A stretch of DNA of 55,799 nucleotides from Auraticoccus cholistanensis (GTDB lineage: Bacteria > Actinomycetota > Actinomycetes > Propionibacteriales > Propionibacteriaceae), in NCBI RefSeq assembly GCF_009742705.1, contig NZ_WPCU01000004.1, positions 1-55,799 of the forward strand, written 5' to 3'. Position numbers and translations under genes: made by a program. The stretch's first letter is position 1; each line of letters starts with the position of its first letter. The notes beneath the pieces are model-generated. The model worked only from the letters and a program-made list of their open reading frames with translations. It did not search any database and was not told the DNA's origin. This document shows positions 37,816 through 46,360 of the stretch, one piece after another.

Positions 37816-39149
37816 GCGTGGCCCCCACCATCGCGGCCGTCCAGGTCGTCCCGGTCGCCGGCCACGACTCGATGCTGCTGAACCTCAGCGGCGCGCACGG
37901 CCCCTTCTTCACCCGCAACATCGCGATCGTCACCGACTCCGAGGGACGCACCGGGGTGGGCGAGGTGCCCGGCGGGGAGGCCATCGCCCGCACCATCGCC
38001 GGGGCCGAGCCGCTGCTGGTCGGCCAGCCGGTGGCTCGCTACCGCTCGCTGCTGCGCCTGGTGGCCGCCACCTACGCCGACCTCGACGCCGGCGGGCGCG
38101 GGCTGCAGACCTTCGACCTGCGCACCACCGTGCACGCGGTGACCGCCCTGGAGTGCGCGCTGCTGGACCTGGCCGGCCAGGAGCAGGGGGTGCCGGTGGC
38201 CGAGCTGCTGGGCGAGGGCCAGCAGCGCAGCTCGGTGCCGATGCTGGGCTACCTGTTCTACGTCGGCGACCCCGACCGCACCGACCTGCCCTACCGGCGC
38301 GGCGACACCATCGACGGGGCGGCGGACCGCTGGACCCAGCTGCGCCGCGAGGAGGCGATGACGCCCGAGGCGGTGGTCGCGCTGGCCGAGGCGGCGCAGC
38401 AGCGCTACGGGTTCACCGACTTCAAGCTCAAGGGCGGGGTGCACACCGGCGAGGAGGAGATCGCCGCCGTCACCGCGCTGGCCGCCCGCTTCCCGCAGGC
38501 CCGGATCACCCTGGACCCCAACGGCGGCTGGCTGCTGGCCGACGCCATCCGGCTGTGCACCGGCCTCGGCGACGTCCTCGCCTACGCCGAGGACCCGTGC
38601 GGCGCCGAGGGCGGCTACTCCGGCCGGGAGGTGATGGCGGAGTTCAAGCGGGCCACCGGGCTGCGCACCGCCACCAACATGGTCGCCACCGACTGGCGGC
38701 AGATGGCCCACGCGGTCCGCACCGACGCGGTGGACATCCCGCTGGCCGACCCGCACTTCTGGACGATGGCCGGCTCCGTCCGGGTGGCGCAGCTGTGCCA
38801 CGAGTTCGGGCTGACCTGGGGCTCGCACTCCAACAACCACTTCGACGTCTCGCTGGCGATGTTCACCCACGTCGGTGCTGCCGCCCCCGGGCGCATCACC
38901 GCGCTCGACACCCACTGGATCTGGCAGGACGGCCAGGGGCTCACCAAGGAGCCGCTCACCATCCGCGGTGGTGCCGTCGAGGTCCCCACCGGTCCGGGGC
39001 TGGGCGTCGAGCTGGACCCCGACCGGCTCGCCGAGGCCCACGAGCTGTACCTGGAGCACGGGCTGGGGGCGCGCGACGACTCGGTGGCGATGCAGCACCT
39101 GGTGCCGGGGTGGACGTTCGACCCCAAGCGTCCCTGTCTGGTGCGCTGA
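37812..39149 (+). CDS. gudD: D-glucarate dehydratase
   Basis: The protein has 445 residues with a GTG start overlapping the kdgD stop. It is closely similar to E. coli GudD along the whole length, even in residue numbering: Lys205/Lys207 (FKLKGGV), Asp235/Asn237 (LDPNGGW), Glu260, Asn289 ([13 protein letters not shown]), Asp313 (ADPHFWTM) and His339 ([17 protein letters not shown]). It dehydrates D-glucarate or L-idarate to 5-dehydro-4-deoxyglucarate, the KdgD substrate. The 3' end, encoding CLVR and stop, is duplicated twice in tandem past the gene. Confidence 0.97.
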   Translation: MSVAPTIAAVQVVPVAGHDSMLLNLSGAHGPFFTRNIAIVTDSEGRTGVGEVPGGEAIARTIAGAEPLLVGQPVARYRSLLRLVAATYADLDAGGRGLQTFDLRTTVHAVTALECALLDLAGQEQGVPVAELLGEGQQRSSVPMLGYLFYVGDPDRTDLPYRRGDTIDGAADRWTQLRREEAMTPEAVVALAEAAQQRYGFTDFKLKGGVHTGEEEIAAVTALAARFPQARITLDPNGGWLLADAIRLCTGLGDVLAYAEDPCGAEGGYSGREVMAEFKRATGLRTATNMVATDWRQMAHAVRTDAVDIPLADPHFWTMAGSVRVAQLCHEFGLTWGSHSNNHFDVSLAMFTHVGAAAPGRITALDTHWIWQDGQGLTKEPLTIRGGAVEVPTGPGLGVELDPDRLAEAHELYLEHGLGARDDSVAMQHLVPGWTFDPKRPCLVR

Positions 39150-39190
39150 ACTGCTGTCTGGTGCGCTGAACGCCTGTCTGGTGCGCTGAG
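39134..39190. repeat. 20-bp tandem repeat over the gudD stop codon, three copies
   Basis: CTGTCTGGTGCGCTGA occurs at 39134, 39154 and 39174 with an exact 20-bp period. The first copy is the gudD C-terminus. Because 20 is not a multiple of three, the three TGA codons (39147, 39167, 39187) lie in three different reading frames. Confidence 0.9.
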
Positions 39191-39205
39191 AGGTTGCCTG
39201 GTCGC

Positions 39206-39886
39206 TCAGCTCACCGACGGCCCGCCGGGCGGGCGCTGCCGACGGGCCAGCAGGGCCCCGATCCGGGCCACCACCAGGGCGAGGTAGAGCATGCCCGCGA
39301 TCTGCTCCAGCATCACGACCGAGCGGGCGTGCGCCCGCAGCGGCACGATGTCGGACAGGCCCGTGCTGGTCAGCGTGGTGACCGAGAGGAACAGCAGCTC
39401 CATCCAGGACCGCGGCTGCTCGGGGTCGACGCCGGCGGTGAAGGAGCCGGGCCAGACGATCTGCACCGCCGAGTAGGCGTAGGTGAAGGCCCAGGCCAGC
39501 ACGGTGAAGGCCGCGCCGGTGGCCCACACCTCGTCCACGGTCGCGTGGTCGTCGGCGAACATGTAGCGGATCATCGCGTAGCAGGTGTAGCCGTAGAACA
39601 GCGCGTGCACCACCGCCGAGGCGAGCACCGCCCACGGCACCGGGTGGACCGCCTCGACGGCCGTCAGCACCAGCAGCGGGGCGCCGAGGGTGAGCGAGAC
39701 CCAGGTCAGCGCCGGGGTGGCCCGGACCGCGTAGACCGCCAGCGCGACCGCGGCCACGCTCACCACCGAGAACAGGGTGCGCCCCAGGCTCCGGTTGTCC
39801 AGGAAGGGGTAGACCAGGATGCTGGCCAGCTGCACCACCATCAGGACGGCGCAGGGGTAGCGGGCGAGGATGCGGCGGGGCGTCAC
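39206..39886 (-). CDS. Potassium-channel-like membrane protein with unusual filter
   Basis: The protein has 226 residues with a GTG start overlapping the SURF1-like gene stop (GTGA). There are about five N-terminal hydrophobic segments, then the pore region WMELLFLSVTTLTSTGLSDI and a last helix (VVMLEQIAGMLYLALVVARIG). It matches the two-helix pore pattern of potassium channels, where the filter would read TVGYGD; here residues 174-179 are STGLSD. No cytosolic RCK/TrkA domain follows. Ion selectivity is therefore uncertain. Confidence 0.78.
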   Translation of the reverse strand: MTPRRILARYPCAVLMVVQLASILVYPFLDNRSLGRTLFSVVSVAAVALAVYAVRATPALTWVSLTLGAPLLVLTAVEAVHPVPWAVLASAVVHALFYGYTCYAMIRYMFADDHATVDEVWATGAAFTVLAWAFTYAYSAVQIVWPGSFTAGVDPEQPRSWMELLFLSVTTLTSTGLSDIVPLRAHARSVVMLEQIAGMLYLALVVARIGALLARRQRPPGGPSVS

Positions 39887-40656
39887 ACGCCGAGCGTAGA
39901 GCGCGGCCCGGTCCCGTCCGGGTGCCCGGTGGACTCCGGCGCGCCCGGCTCGCCGGCCGCGTCCCGCCGGCCGATGTCGCGGACGATGAAGACGGCCATC
40001 AGCAGCCCGAACGCGGCGAAGACCCACCACTGCACGGCGTAGCCGCCGTTGCGCAGCTCGCCCTCGCCCTCGGGCAGGGTCACCGCCGCCTGCTGCAGCC
40101 CCTGCGCCCCGGCGCCGGCCGCGTCCAGGGTGACCACGCCGTTGACCAGCGGCGGGGCCCAGTGCTGGGCCACCTCCGGCAGCCGCACCGACGCCAGCTG
40201 GCCGGGAGGCAGCGGGGGCGAGTCCACGGCGGCCTCGGAGGCGAGCAGGATCCCCGACAGCTGCTGCTCACCCGCCGGCGGGGCGGGCGGCTCGGGGTCG
40301 GCGCCGGGCAGCTCGGCCACCCCGCGGACCACCGGGACGGTGCTGCCGTCGGCCTGCTTCAGGGCGGTCAGCACCCGGTAGCGGCCGGGGGCGTCGGGGA
40401 CGGGCAGCAGGAACTGGTCCTCGGGCACGAAGCGTCCGGCGAAGGTGACGGTGCGGCCGTAGCCGTCCTCGGGCAGCGTCCCGGCCGGGGCCACCTCGGT
40501 GAGCGGGCGCGCCGGCTCGGCCGCCCGCTGCAGCGCGTAGCCCTGCGCCTGCTGGCGGTAGACGTCGAGCTGCCACCAGCCGAGCCGGACCATGCCCGCG
40601 GCGGCGGCCAGGGCGACCACCAGCACCGCGAGCTGCTTGAGCCGGGTCAGCAGCAC
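39883..40656 (-). CDS. SURF1-like membrane protein
   Basis: The protein has 257 residues with a GTG start 4 bp after the ddl-like gene stop. It is flanked by two membrane helices (LAVLVVALAAAAGMVRLGWWQ and VQWWVFAAFGLLMAVFIVRDI), with an extracytoplasmic middle. The motifs LGWWQLDVYRQQ, YRVLTALKQADGSTVPVVRG and YAVQWWVFA are typical of SURF1. SURF1 proteins help assemble cytochrome c oxidase haem a centres. No oxidase genes are nearby. Confidence 0.87.
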   Translation of the reverse strand: MLLTRLKQLAVLVVALAAAAGMVRLGWWQLDVYRQQAQGYALQRAAEPARPLTEVAPAGTLPEDGYGRTVTFAGRFVPEDQFLLPVPDAPGRYRVLTALKQADGSTVPVVRGVAELPGADPEPPAPPAGEQQLSGILLASEAAVDSPPLPPGQLASVRLPEVAQHWAPPLVNGVVTLDAAGAGAQGLQQAAVTLPEGEGELRNGGYAVQWWVFAAFGLLMAVFIVRDIGRRDAAGEPGAPESTGHPDGTGPRSTLGV

Positions 40657-40660
40657 GGCG

Positions 40661-41611
40661 TCACTCCCGGTGCCGGCGGCGGGCCAGCGCGACCAGCTCC
40701 AGCAGCACCTCGCCGATCCCCAGACCGGCCGACTCCAGCGCGATCGGGACGGTGGAGGTGGCGGTCAGCCCGGGTGCCACGTTGGTCTCCAGGAAGACGG
40801 GGGTGCCGCTGCGGTCGATCATGATGTCGGTCCGCGACAGGTGGGCCAGCCCGAGCACCTCGTGGACGCGCAGCGCCATCTCGGCGGCGGCCGCGGCGGT
40901 GGCGGGGTCGATCTCGGCCGGGCACAGGAAGCGGGTCTCGCCGGCGGTGTAGCGGGCGGCGTAGTCGTAGGTGCCGGACTCGGGGCGGATCTCCACCGCC
41001 GGCAGGGCCTGCGGGCCGTCGCCACGCTCGACCACCCCGACCGCGACCTCGGTGCCCTCGACGAACTGCTCGACCACCGCCACGCTGCCGTAGGCGTAGG
41101 CGGCCACCATCGCCCCGGGCAGCTGCCCGGGCTCGTCGACGCGGGTGCAGCCCAGCGCCGAGCCGCTGCGGGAGGGCTTGACCATCATCGGGAAGCCGAT
41201 CCGCTGACCCAGCGCGCGGACCAGCGCGGCGGCGCCCAGCTCGCGGAAGATCTCGTGCGGCAGCGCCACCTGCACGGGGGTCCGGATGCCGGCCTCGGCG
41301 ACCACCCGGGTGGCGATCGACTTGTCGAAGGCGACCCGGCAGGCCGCGCCGGTGGAGCCCACGTAGGGCACCTCCAGCAGGTCGAGCACCTCGCGCAGCG
41401 AGCCGTCCTCACCCGCCTCGCCGTGCAGCAGCGGCACCACGACCGAGTCGGGGTGCTCGCGGAGCAGCGTGATGAGGTGGGAGTCGACGTCGTGCTCGAG
41501 GACGTCGACACCGAGCTCCTGCAGGGCCCGGGTCACCCGCTGCCCGGAGCGCAGCGAGACGTCGCGTTCGTGGGAGAGACCCCCCGAGAGCACGATCACG
41601 GAGTCGGCCAT
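40661..41611 (-). CDS. ddl: D-alanine--D-alanine ligase family ATP-grasp enzyme
   Basis: The protein has 316 residues. The N-terminal domain has VLSGGLSHERDVSLRSGQ and PLLHGEAGEDG. The ATP-grasp fold shows PMMVKPSRSGSALGCTRV, EQFVEGTEVAVGVV and the metal-binding FLETNVAPGLTATS. It makes the D-Ala-D-Ala dipeptide of peptidoglycan or a related dipeptide. The first motif HGEAGEDG differs slightly from the usual HGxxGEDG/GxxQG, and many actinobacteria have a second ligase elsewhere, so the exact substrate is inferred. It is part of an operon with the aminotransferase, SURF1-like and channel genes. Confidence 0.85.
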   Translation of the reverse strand: MADSVIVLSGGLSHERDVSLRSGQRVTRALQELGVDVLEHDVDSHLITLLREHPDSVVVPLLHGEAGEDGSLREVLDLLEVPYVGSTGAACRVAFDKSIATRVVAEAGIRTPVQVALPHEIFRELGAAALVRALGQRIGFPMMVKPSRSGSALGCTRVDEPGQLPGAMVAAYAYGSVAVVEQFVEGTEVAVGVVERGDGPQALPAVEIRPESGTYDYAARYTAGETRFLCPAEIDPATAAAAAEMALRVHEVLGLAHLSRTDIMIDRSGTPVFLETNVAPGLTATSTVPIALESAGLGIGEVLLELVALARRRHRE

Positions 41612-41677
41612 GGTGTCCTTCCTGGTGCCACCGCCTCGGTCCGGGGTGGGCGGTGGTGGTGGTCGGTGGTGCGGGCG

Positions 41678-43054
41678 TCAGCTCTGGTTGGCGCCGGGAC
41701 CCCGGGTGATGCCGCCGCGCGGGGGGTCGTCGTGCCGCGGGTCGAGCCCGAAGGTCTCGTGCAGCGACAGCTCGTGCTGCAGCACCTCGCCGAGGCGGCG
41801 GGTCCCCTCCCGGATGCGCTCCGGCGGCGGGTAGCAGTAGGAGACCCGCATGTTGCGGGCGCCGAAGCCGTCGGCGAAGAAGGCCGGGCCGGGCACGTAG
41901 GCCACCCGGGAGGTGATCGCCCGCGGCAGCATGGCCTGCGAGTCCAGCCCCTCGGGCAGGGTCACCCAGACGAAGAAGCCGCCCTCGGGGTGGGTCCAGG
42001 TGGTGCCGGCGGGCATGTGCTCGGCCAGCCCGGCCAGCATCGCGTCGCGCCGGGTCCGGTACATGTCGCGGAAGCTGGCGATCTGGCCGCGCCAGTCGCA
42101 GGTGGCCAGGTAGGTCGAGACCACGTACTGGCTGAACACCGGGGGGCACAGGGTCGCCGACTCCTGGGCCAGCACCAGCTTCTCGCGGACGGCGTGCGGG
42201 GCCAGCACCCAGCCGACCCGGACCCCGGGGGAGAAGGTCTTGGAGAAGCTGCCGAGGTAGATGACGTTGTCGGCGTCGAGGGAGCGCATCGCGGGGATCG
42301 GCTCCCCGGAGAAGGTGAGCAGGCCGTAGGGGTTGTCCTCGACCACCAGCAGGCCGAACTCGCGGGCGACCCGCAGCAGCTCGGCACGGCGCTCCAGCGG
42401 CTGCGTCACGCCCGCCGGGTTCTGGAAGTTGGGGATCGTGTACAGGAACTTCACCGTCCGCCCGGCCGACCGCAGGGCCACCAGGGCCTCCCGCAGCGCC
42501 TCCGGGGAGAGGCCGTCGTCGTCCATCCCGACGTGCACGACGTCGGTCTGGTAAGAGCGGAAGGTGCCCAGCGCCCCGACGTAGGAGGGCGCCTCGGCCA
42601 GGATCACGTCGCCCGGGTCGCAGAACAGCCGCGTCACCAGGTCCAGGCCCTGCTGCGAGCCGACGGTCAGCGTCACGTCGTCGCGGTGGGCGTGGATGCC
42701 CTCGAGCCGCATCACCTCGGTGATCTGCTCGCGCAGCACCGGCTCGCCCTGCCCGGAGCCGTACTGCATGGCGCGCGGCCCCTCCTTGAACACCATCGAG
42801 GCCAGGTTGTCGGCGATGACGTCCAGCGGCAGGTCGGCGATGTTGGGCATGCCACCGGCCAGCGAGACCACCTCCGGGCGGTTCGCCACCTCGAACAGCG
42901 ACCGCACCGCGGAGGCGGTCATGCCGTGGGTGCGGGAGGCGTAGCGGCCGGCCCAGGTGTCGAGCCGGGTGTCGCGGCGGGCCGCGGGGGCCACCCCCCG
43001 GCCTGCCGACGCCGCCGGGTCGGGGGTCTGGTCGGGCTCCGTCACGATCGCCAT
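41678..43054 (-). CDS. PLP-dependent aminotransferase, class I/II (AAT-I, MocR/LysN-like)
   Basis: The protein has 458 residues from the ATG at 43054. The fold type I pattern shows VSLAGGMPNIADLPLD, MQYGSGQGEPVLREQI, GSQQGLDLVTRLFCDPGD, PNFQNPAGV, the PLP Asp/Tyr in VVEDNPYGLL and the PLP-binding lysine in YLGSFSKTFSPGVRVGW. It resembles 2-aminoadipate or aromatic aminotransferases (LysN/KAT type). The genuine substrate is unknown. It lies 66 bp upstream of the ddl-like gene. This pair near trxA is common in related genomes. Confidence 0.9.
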   Translation of the reverse strand: MAIVTEPDQTPDPAASAGRGVAPAARRDTRLDTWAGRYASRTHGMTASAVRSLFEVANRPEVVSLAGGMPNIADLPLDVIADNLASMVFKEGPRAMQYGSGQGEPVLREQITEVMRLEGIHAHRDDVTLTVGSQQGLDLVTRLFCDPGDVILAEAPSYVGALGTFRSYQTDVVHVGMDDDGLSPEALREALVALRSAGRTVKFLYTIPNFQNPAGVTQPLERRAELLRVAREFGLLVVEDNPYGLLTFSGEPIPAMRSLDADNVIYLGSFSKTFSPGVRVGWVLAPHAVREKLVLAQESATLCPPVFSQYVVSTYLATCDWRGQIASFRDMYRTRRDAMLAGLAEHMPAGTTWTHPEGGFFVWVTLPEGLDSQAMLPRAITSRVAYVPGPAFFADGFGARNMRVSYCYPPPERIREGTRRLGEVLQHELSLHETFGLDPRHDDPPRGGITRGPGANQS

Positions 43055-43096
43055 GCTATGCCCGCCGCCGCGTCGAACCCGGACTACGATGTCGCC

Positions 43097-43255
43097 ATGA
43101 GTGCCGCGCGTCGCCGGCTCGCCGGCCAGGACCAGCCGCGACCGGGTGCGCGGGTGCGGCGCTGGGGGCTGTGGGCGGCCGCCGGCGCGGTGACCGCCCT
43201 GGCGCTCGGCTTCCTGGCCGGGCTGGCCCGACCACGACCCCCGCGCGCACGATGA
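43097..43255 (+). CDS. 52-residue single-helix membrane protein
   Basis: ATG at 43097, divergent from the aminotransferase. A basic N-terminus (SAARRRLAG, VRRWG) leads into one membrane helix (LWAAAGAVTALALGFLAGLA) and a short Pro/Arg tail. The stop overlaps the start of the next gene as ATGA, supporting real, coupled translation. Function unknown. Confidence 0.6.
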   Translation: MSAARRRLAGQDQPRPGARVRRWGLWAAAGAVTALALGFLAGLARPRPPRAR

Positions 43256-43923
43256 GGTGGGGCGCGGCGCGACCCCGCCGGGGGGCCCGGCTACGGACCC
43301 TGACGCCCGCCGACCTGGCCCAGCTCGACGGCTGCCCCGCCTGCCCGCCGCTGTCACCGACCCACCCCGACGTCCGCGCCGCCCTGGACACCTGGGGCTG
43401 GTGCGGGGTGAGCGCGGTGGCGGACGGGCGCCTGCTGGGCCAGCTGGTGCTGACCCCGCTCCGCGACCTGGACGGGACGCTGCAGCCGGGGGAGGCCCGG
43501 CTGCTGCGGCTGCACCCGGTGAGCACGGTCGACGGCGAGGCCCGCTCCTCCGACGCCGTCGCCCGGCAGCTGCTGGAGGGGGCCGCGGCACGGCTGTTGC
43601 GCAGCCACGTCGCCGGGCTGCAGGCCACCGGTCACCGGTGGGCGGGCGACTGCGCCGTCCCGCCGGTCGCGCTGCTGGCCAGCCGCGGCTTCGTCGTGGT
43701 GGTGCAGCACGCGGTGCACCCGACCATGCGGCTGGGGCTGGACCGGACGGTGCGTGGTCAGCCGGTGCTGCAGGGTGCCTGGCAGCGGCTCACCCAGCTG
43801 GTCAGCACCCCGCCGCCACCGGAGCCGATCGGCTTCGTGGACGCCCGGCGCAACCCGCCCGCCGAGGTACGGGGCTTCCTCCAGCCCGCCGAGGCGCGAG
43901 GCCAAGGCACGTCCCGGTCCTAG
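43252..43923 (+). CDS. GNAT-like protein
   Basis: The protein has 223 residues, with its ATG overlapping the stop of the small upstream gene. It shows an acetyltransferase-like layout (WGWCGVSAVADGRLLGQLVLTPL; LLRLHPVSTVDGEARSSDAVARQLLEGAAARLL; LLASRGFVVVVQHAVHPTMRLGLD), but the acetyl-CoA loop (Q/R-x-x-G-x-G/A) is not evident. Similar genes accompany trxA/trxB near parB in other Actinomycetota. Substrate unknown. Confidence 0.68.
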   Translation: MRWGAARPRRGARLRTLTPADLAQLDGCPACPPLSPTHPDVRAALDTWGWCGVSAVADGRLLGQLVLTPLRDLDGTLQPGEARLLRLHPVSTVDGEARSSDAVARQLLEGAAARLLRSHVAGLQATGHRWAGDCAVPPVALLASRGFVVVVQHAVHPTMRLGLDRTVRGQPVLQGAWQRLTQLVSTPPPPEPIGFVDARRNPPAEVRGFLQPAEARGQGTSRS

Positions 43924-43928
43924 GAACA

Positions 43929-43981
43929 CGAGGGCCCCGGCCCGGTGCTCTCGGGGGATAAGCACCAGAACCGGGGCCTCG
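43929..43981. terminator. Long hairpin between convergent genes
   Basis: CGAGGGCCCCGGCCCGGTGCT (starting 43929) is complementary, with a few mismatches, to the segment ending at 43981, around an 11-base loop. It sits 5 bp after the GNAT-like gene and before the end of the convergent gene at 44124, so it probably terminates from both sides. The remaining bases 43982-44123 show no gene. Confidence 0.65.
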
Positions 43982-44123
43982 CGTGCGAGCAGCACGCTGC
44001 CCGCAGCCCCAGTCTGCGTCGCCGCCGATCAAAAAGTCCACAGCGTTGGGCAGATTTCCCGTGAGCTCTTCGTTCTCGTCGCCACCGCTGCGCAGCCGTC
44101 GTCGGAGCGGCTGGCGGCCGGTC

Positions 44124-44747
44124 TCACTGCGGCAGCGCGGCCGCCACGGTCTGGGTGTCGTCGAGCAGGTCCTGCACCGGCTGGCCGGCGATGCCGACGC
44201 CGAGCAGGGCGGTGCTGCCGCGCACCACCGCGCACACGTCGTAGCCCGAGGGGTAGCGTCCGCACAGCCCGTCCTCGATGGGGCGGACGGCCTCGGCCTC
44301 CACAAGGTCCAGCATGGCGGCCGGGTCGCTGAGCGGCCGTCCGGCGATCACCACCACGGTGGGCTCGGCGGCGCGGGCGTAGGTGGCCGAGACCGTCTCG
44401 ATGTCGGTGTCGATGCCGGTGTCCTCGTCGGGCTGGTTGGGGTCGCGGCTGAGGTCGCCGGCGGTGAGCGGGAGCTCCAGCGGTGGCGGCGGGGCGCTCG
44501 GGGCGGTGGTCGGCTGGCCCGAGGGCCCGGCCTGGGCGGTGAGGTAGGCGACCACCAGGACGACCACCAGCACCAGCACCAGCGCGCCACCGCCGACCAG
44601 CAGCGGCTTGGCCCCGGTCGTGGAGCCGCCCGGCCGCGGACCGTCGGGCGGCTGGGGCCCGTCCGGCTGCGCCCCGGGCGGGCCGGCGACGGGTCCCCAG
44701 GCGGGCTGCCCCGGTCCCTGCTGCTCCGGTCCCTGCTGCTGGCTCAC
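44124..44747 (-). CDS. Single-pass membrane protein with Pro/Gln-rich N-terminus, unknown function
   Basis: The protein has 207 residues with a GTG start overlapping the trxA stop (GTGA). The N-terminal ~45 residues are Gln/Gly/Pro-rich (SQQQGPEQQGPGQP). One membrane helix follows (LLVGGGALVLVLVVVLVVAYL), then an extracytoplasmic domain with two Cys (DGLCGRYPSGYDVCAVV) likely to form a disulfide. Co-translation with thioredoxin is notable but does not prove a functional link. Confidence 0.75.
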   Translation of the reverse strand: MSQQQGPEQQGPGQPAWGPVAGPPGAQPDGPQPPDGPRPGGSTTGAKPLLVGGGALVLVLVVVLVVAYLTAQAGPSGQPTTAPSAPPPPLELPLTAGDLSRDPNQPDEDTGIDTDIETVSATYARAAEPTVVVIAGRPLSDPAAMLDLVEAEAVRPIEDGLCGRYPSGYDVCAVVRGSTALLGVGIAGQPVQDLLDDTQTVAAALPQ

Positions 44748-45067
44748 AGGTACTCCTGCAGGGTCCGCAGCAGCTGGGCCTTGGTCTTCGCCCCCTGGAG
44801 CTGCTTGACCAGCTCCCCGCCGACGTACACCTGCAACGTGGGCAGCCCGAGCACCTGCCGCTCGGCCGGCGTCAACGGGTTGGCGCTGGTGTCCAGGGTG
44901 GCGAAGGTCACCTTGTCGCCGTGCTCGGCGGCCAGCTCGGCGATCACCGGCGCGATCTGGCGGCACGGGGCGCACCAGTCGGCCCAGTAGTCGACCAGGA
45001 CGGGGCGCTCGGACCGGAGCACCACCTCCTCGAAGGTGGTGTCGCTGACCTCCACGACCTCGGGCAC
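44744..45067 (-). CDS. trxA: Thioredoxin
   Basis: The protein has 107 residues; the GTG is preceded by GAGGAGGAG. The thioredoxin fold shows VLVDYWADWCAPCRQIAPVI, FATLDTSANP and the cis-Pro GLPTLQVYVGGELV. The active site is Cys32-Ala-Pro-Cys35 rather than the usual CGPC. Reduced by TrxB, it supplies electrons to cytosolic disulfide exchange. It lies 50 bp after trxB in an operon with a membrane protein. Confidence 0.95.
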   Translation of the reverse strand: MPEVVEVSDTTFEEVVLRSERPVLVDYWADWCAPCRQIAPVIAELAAEHGDKVTFATLDTSANPLTPAERQVLGLPTLQVYVGGELVKQLQGAKTKAQLLRTLQEYL

Positions 45068-45117
45068 GGGCTCCTCCTCGTTGCGTCCCCGGCCCGGCGG
45101 GCCGGGCGTGGTGCGGC

Positions 45118-46125
45118 TCAGACCGAGGTGGCGCGGGCCAGCTCGGCGACCTCGAGCGCCTCGTCGGCCAGCTCGGCCAGGAAGCGCTCGGCGTCCAGGG
45201 CGGCGGCGCACCCGCTGCCGGCGGCGGTGATGGCCTGCCGGTAGGTGTGGTCGACGAGGTCGCCGCAGGCGAACACGCCGTGCAGGTTGGTCCGGGTGCT
45301 GCCGGGCTGGGTCAGCACGTACCCCTCGGCGTCCAGGTCGACCTGGCCGGTCAGCAGCTCCGAGCGCGGGTCGTGGCCGATGGCGATGAACAGGCCCTGC
45401 ACGTCCAGCTGGCGGCTCTCGCCGGTGACCGTGTCGGTCAGGGTGACCGACTCCAGCGCGTCCTGGCCGGAGATCGCGGTGACCTGGGAGTTCCAGGCGA
45501 AGCGGATCTTCGGGTCGTTGTGGGCGCGGGCGGCCATGATCTTGCTGGCGCGCAGCTCGTCGCGACGGTGCACCAGGGTGACCGAGCGGGCGAACCGGGT
45601 CAGGAAGGTCGCCTCCTCCACCGCGGAGTCGCCACCGCCGACCACCGCGATGTCCTTGTCGCGGAAGAAGAAGCCGTCGCAGGTGGCGCACCAGGACACG
45701 CCACGACCGGAGAGCCGGTCCTCGTCGCTGATCCCCAGCTTCCGGTAGCCGGAGCCGGTGGCCAGGATGACCGCCTTGGCCCGGTAGGTGTTGCCCATCG
45801 AGTCGGTGACGGTCTTGACCGGCGCGGTGAGCTCGAGCGAGACCACGTCGTCGGTGACCAGCTCGGCGCCGAACCGCTCGGCCTGGTCGCGCATCTGCTG
45901 CATCAGGTCGGGGCCCATCACGCCCTGCGGGAAGCCGGGGAAGTTCTCGACCTCGGTGGTGTTCATCAGCGCACCGCCGGCGGTGACCGAGCCCTCGAAG
46001 ACGAGCGGCTTGAGGTCGGCCCGGGCGGCGTAGACGGCGGCGGTGTACCCGGCGGGTCCGCTGCCGACGATGATGACGTCACGGACCTGGTCGTTGGCGC
46101 TGGTGCTGTCCTGCGGGCTGCTCAT
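45118..46125 (-). CDS. trxB: Thioredoxin reductase (NADPH)
   Basis: The protein has 335 residues from the ATG at 46125 (AAGG 5 bases upstream); an upstream ATG at 46149 is less likely. FAD motif [13 protein letters not shown] (residues 18-30), redox pair Cys146-Ala-Thr-Cys149 ([11 protein letters not shown]), NADPH motif [13 protein letters not shown], and C-terminal FAD motif [23 protein letters not shown]. It transfers electrons from NADPH to thioredoxin encoded next to it. The 235-bp gap 46126-46360 to the divergent gene contains GC-rich inverted repeats but no promoter I can define. Confidence 0.97.
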   Translation of the reverse strand: MSSPQDSTSANDQVRDVIIVGSGPAGYTAAVYAARADLKPLVFEGSVTAGGALMNTTEVENFPGFPQGVMGPDLMQQMRDQAERFGAELVTDDVVSLELTAPVKTVTDSMGNTYRAKAVILATGSGYRKLGISDEDRLSGRGVSWCATCDGFFFRDKDIAVVGGGDSAVEEATFLTRFARSVTLVHRRDELRASKIMAARAHNDPKIRFAWNSQVTAISGQDALESVTLTDTVTGESRQLDVQGLFIAIGHDPRSELLTGQVDLDAEGYVLTQPGSTRTNLHGVFACGDLVDHTYRQAITAAGSGCAAALDAERFLAELADEALEVAELARATSV

Positions 46126-46360
46126 CTCCACCTTGTCCCTCGTCTGCATGGTGCTGTCGGGCGGGCTCGGGGGCCTGCTGCCGGAGCGCGGCCCACCCTA
46201 CCCACGACTTCCCTGAACCGTCCGGGACGCGCGGCTATTCCGCCGCGGGGGCGTCCCCGGATGTTCACCGGGGCCTCACCGTCCGGCCAACCGGGAACGG
46301 TCCTGGTGTGCGCCGGACGGCCTTGCATGGGCGGGTCCCACCCCCGCCCGGAGGAGCCCC

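Noticed and set aside
40592-43255. Plus-strand frame of nearly 900 codons
   Set aside because: Only its last 53 codons (from 43097) form a plausible gene; the rest opposes ddl and the aminotransferase.
46200-46270. GC-rich inverted repeat between trxB and the GDPD gene as an operator
   Set aside because: Arms are low-complexity GC runs with several mismatches; such structures are frequent in this composition.
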